From: Rhynchosporium graminicola
Taxonomy: Eukaryota > Ascomycota > Leotiomycetes > Helotiales > Ploettnerulaceae
NCBI GenBank assembly: GCA_900074885.1
Contig: FJUW01000079.1
Coordinates: forward strand, 83,243 to 147,242
Direction of reading: 5' to 3'
DNA length: 64,000 nucleotides
Below, piece by piece: positions 62,282 to 64,000 of this stretch. The notes under the pieces are model-generated. The model was not told where the DNA came from. It ran no database searches and saw only the letters and a list, made by a program, of their open reading frames with translations. Numbering within the stretch: the first letter of the stretch is position 1; the number at the start of each line of letters is the position of its first letter. The position numbers and the translations under genes were made by a program.

Positions 62282-62477
62282 TTTATACTATTAACTTAGA
62301 TTTCGCTAAATCTACTATTAGAATATCTAAATCCTATATTATATTAGTATTATACTAGTATCTAAGGGTTTAAAGATCTTAACTTATTACTTTAATAAAC
62401 TCTAACTTTTTAAATACTTTCTCTATATATCGCTTTAAAGCTTAATATTGGATTTATAACCAGTACCTTGGTCAATT

Positions 62478-62595
62478 TTGCCTGCATCGGCATACACACC
62501 CTGTACCTTGTTAGCATATAGTCTTAGTAACTGGTTCAGTATCTTGCGCATGTACCTTGTTGTACCTGGCACCTACACCCTGTACCTTGTCTACA
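62478..62595. repeat. Interspersed CTGTACCTTG motif, at least three full copies
   Basis: CCCTGTACCTTGT occurs at about 62,509 and 62,579; related TGTACCTTGTTG and CAGTACCTTGG occur at about 62,550 and 62,461. This is a local repeat inside the presumed Copia-2 LTR. Confidence 0.6.
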
Positions 62596-63645
62596 GCCTG
62601 TACTCTGCATACTCTATTAGAGTTACTATGAAGGTTCTCGATAGAGTTTTACTACTCCCTAGTACGTATATCGTACTTCTAGAGGTTTCTACTGACGTAG
62701 TATAATTCTACGGAATACGCGTCTTCTTCTATAGAGTTCTGTATTACGTAGTATAGAATATTCTAGAGAGCTCACATAGCTATATAAGTAGCTAGAATCT
62801 CTCCTGTAGTTAGCTCTCTTCAAGCAAGTAAAGCAAGTCAAATTGATCACGTATTATTCTATTATTCTGACCTTTAGCCGATTTCCACTCTTAATTTTTC
62901 ATATAGTAGTAATTCACTTAGTAAAATCAGCTAATCAGACGCTTCCTTCGATCGACCTCGCCTAAACTCGCTTCTGTTGCTCCTTACTGATAAAGGAGCT
63001 TCCTGATCAGGCGTTACTTAGTCGTTTTCAACGACTCTTTCGCCTAGAGCTAGTAAACTAGCCCCTTTAAGCCCTACTAATATAGCTATAGCGAATCAGA
63101 CTCGTGGCCCTTGACCCTAAGACGAAGTTGCAGGGAAATCATAACTTATAACCTCTCGAAGCCTTTAGAAGTAGAGACGACTTAGTGACCCTAGGTATAA
63201 AGGCTAAGATCTTATTCCGGGGTGCCTATGGCTACTGCCGACTTAGTTTAGAAGCTAGGCCTCGTTAAGCAGTAGTATATAGCTTCTGATCGCTATTTAG
63301 CTTAGTATATATCACAGGTCGGCTAATATAAGCTACTATTAAGTATAAGAAGCTATCCTCGGAGAGGGTTACTTAATAGTAGTACTTAAGGCGCTATAAG
63401 GTAAAACTAGGCCTAGTAGTAAGGTTAATTCAATAGTAAATACGACAGACGTAGTTGCTATATATTACTATTGATTTTAACTAAGCGAAAAACTTAGTAA
63501 GATAGTAAGCTCAGCGTAGCTACTATCTTTTTTAAGGGTAAGATAAGGTCAGTATCTTTTAAGCTACTTAGTAGCTTATACGAGTAAAACTCGTACTTTT
63601 AAGACCTCTTAGTACTTAGTACTTTTGAACTGCCTATAAGGAATC

Positions 63646-64000
63646 ATATCTTCCTTCAAGGGAGATAAGCTAGTAGGCTGCTCTAACTATATAGAGTAGC
63701 TTAATGCGGCTAGCCTCTATTTAGAGGTAAACGGCTATATATCTTATATTAACGGTACTAAGACTAAGCCTAGCCGAGCTCTCTACTTCAAGTTAGAAGA
63801 ACGTATTAACGCGCAAGGCGAAAAGAGAGTAGATTATACCTCTTACTCTCCGGAGCTAGCGATTAAATACTATAAGAGACTAGCTGATTTTGAGCGTGTA
63901 AATAAGAAGGCTTTAGGCGCTATTAAGTCGATTATATTACTTGAAAACCTCGATAGATTCAAGGATAAGACTAGCGCAAAAGACCTATAGGAAGCTATTA
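63646..64000 (+). pseudogene. Copia-2 gag (UBN2-type) with two RIP stops, 3' end beyond window
   Basis: The frame in phase with GGA at 63,661 stays open to the window end except for TAG at 63,697-63,699 and 63,988-63,990. Both sit where Copia gags have Trp (NYIE*LNAAS and AKDL*EA), and TGG to TAG is a typical RIP change. The probable start codon is ATA at 63,646 (from ATG), reading ISSFKGDKLVG. Readable parts include ASLYLEVNGYISYINGT and LADFERVNKKALGAIKS. This matches the gag polypeptide of Copia-type LTR elements (UBN2/DUF4219 group). Confidence 0.85.

Larger units (their letters stand above)
20160..62445. other. RIP-mutated AT-rich block of nested retrotransposons
   Basis: Over 42 kb the sequence is saturated with TpA (TAG, TAA, CTAG, TATA), while CpA and TpG are visibly scarce. 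Differences between paralogous copies are almost all C/T or G/A. No ATG-started frame longer than about 70 codons exists, and the few present lie in or across LTRs. CpG-containing words such as GCGCTAGC survive, as expected when the target is CpA. This is the classic outcome of RIP. The block could be pericentromeric or subtelomeric, but no satellite or telomere repeat supports either. Confidence 0.92.
62446..64000 (+). mobile_element. Copia-2 (element J), 5' part only, truncated by the window end
   Basis: Copy G stops at CTTAA (62,441-62,445) and new sequence starts TATTGGATTTATAACC, compatible with a RIP-altered TGTTGG LTR start. The first 0.4 kb is clearly less TpA-rich than the block to its left, contains several CTGTACCTTG repeats and a TATATAAG box (about 62,783-62,790), and looks like an LTR. 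A leader leads to a Copia-type gag from about 63,646. The LTR end and primer-binding site could not be fixed. The 75-codon frame in 62,478-62,705 lies in the presumed LTR and is probably not a gene. Confidence 0.7.

Noticed and set aside
20160..62445. CRISPR array, bacterial insertion sequence or other prokaryotic features
   Set aside because: Repeats are LTR retrotransposon copies with TSDs; no spaced direct repeats of CRISPR type occur.
62478..62705. 75-codon plus-strand frame
   Set aside because: Lies in the presumed Copia-2 LTR and encodes the local TGTACCTTG repeat.

Overview
The window looks like a scaffold segment from a filamentous ascomycete (Pezizomycotina). The protein-coding genes have short introns (47-118 nt) with GT...AG ends, most with CTAAC/CTAAT-like branch sites. 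They encode typical fungal secreted carbohydrate-active enzymes, a vacuolar dipeptidyl aminopeptidase and an acetyl-carnitine shuttle enzyme. The right-hand two thirds carries the signature of repeat-induced point mutation (RIP). Leotiomycetes is a reasonable guess, but nothing in the sequence proves the class.

Region 1, about 1-20,160, is ordinary gene-bearing DNA. In order it holds a two-exon rhamnogalacturonan acetylesterase (minus), a small tail-anchored protein of unknown function (minus), a 607-residue repeat-containing unknown protein (plus), an intronless 900-residue DPP IV-type aminopeptidase (minus, DapB-like), a three-exon FacC/YAT-type carnitine acetyltransferase (plus) and a two-exon secreted GH128 (Asl1-like) glucanase (plus). 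These genes do not form an obvious cluster. The gap 14.5-17.8 kb is rich in microsatellites.

Region 2, about 20,160-62,445, is a TpA-rich, stop-riddled block made almost entirely of nested, RIP-mutated LTR retrotransposons. I could resolve the nesting from LTR pairs and 5-bp target-site duplications (TSDs). A chromodomain Ty3/Gypsy family (Gypsy-1, about 7.78 kb, 268-269 bp LTRs) has four copies, A, E, G and I. Copy A (20,459-44,236) contains a second chromodomain Gypsy family (B, 22,801-29,645, minus) and copy E (34,701-43,841, minus). Copy E contains F, a 1.36-kb non-autonomous element (37,833-39,191). A 5'-truncated copy G (from 45,186) contains a Ty1/Copia element H (48,044-54,049), then copy I (54,131-62,281), and is finally interrupted at 62,446 by a second Copia-like element J. 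J runs off the right end with a nearly readable gag. An unclassified 0.95-kb segment X lies between A and G.

Points that deserve attention: both Gypsy families carry a degenerate but protein-like reading frame on the antisense strand between pol and the 3' LTR; the outer edges of LTRs are consistently less RIP-mutated than the inner edges; F shares LTR end, leader and a leader palindrome with Gypsy-1, which suggests mobilisation in trans; RIP has converted all four zinc-knuckle ligands to Tyr and catalytic RT Asp to Asn in most copies; and a single N at 60,301 sits at a 374-bp imperfect duplication that looks like an unresolved contig join.
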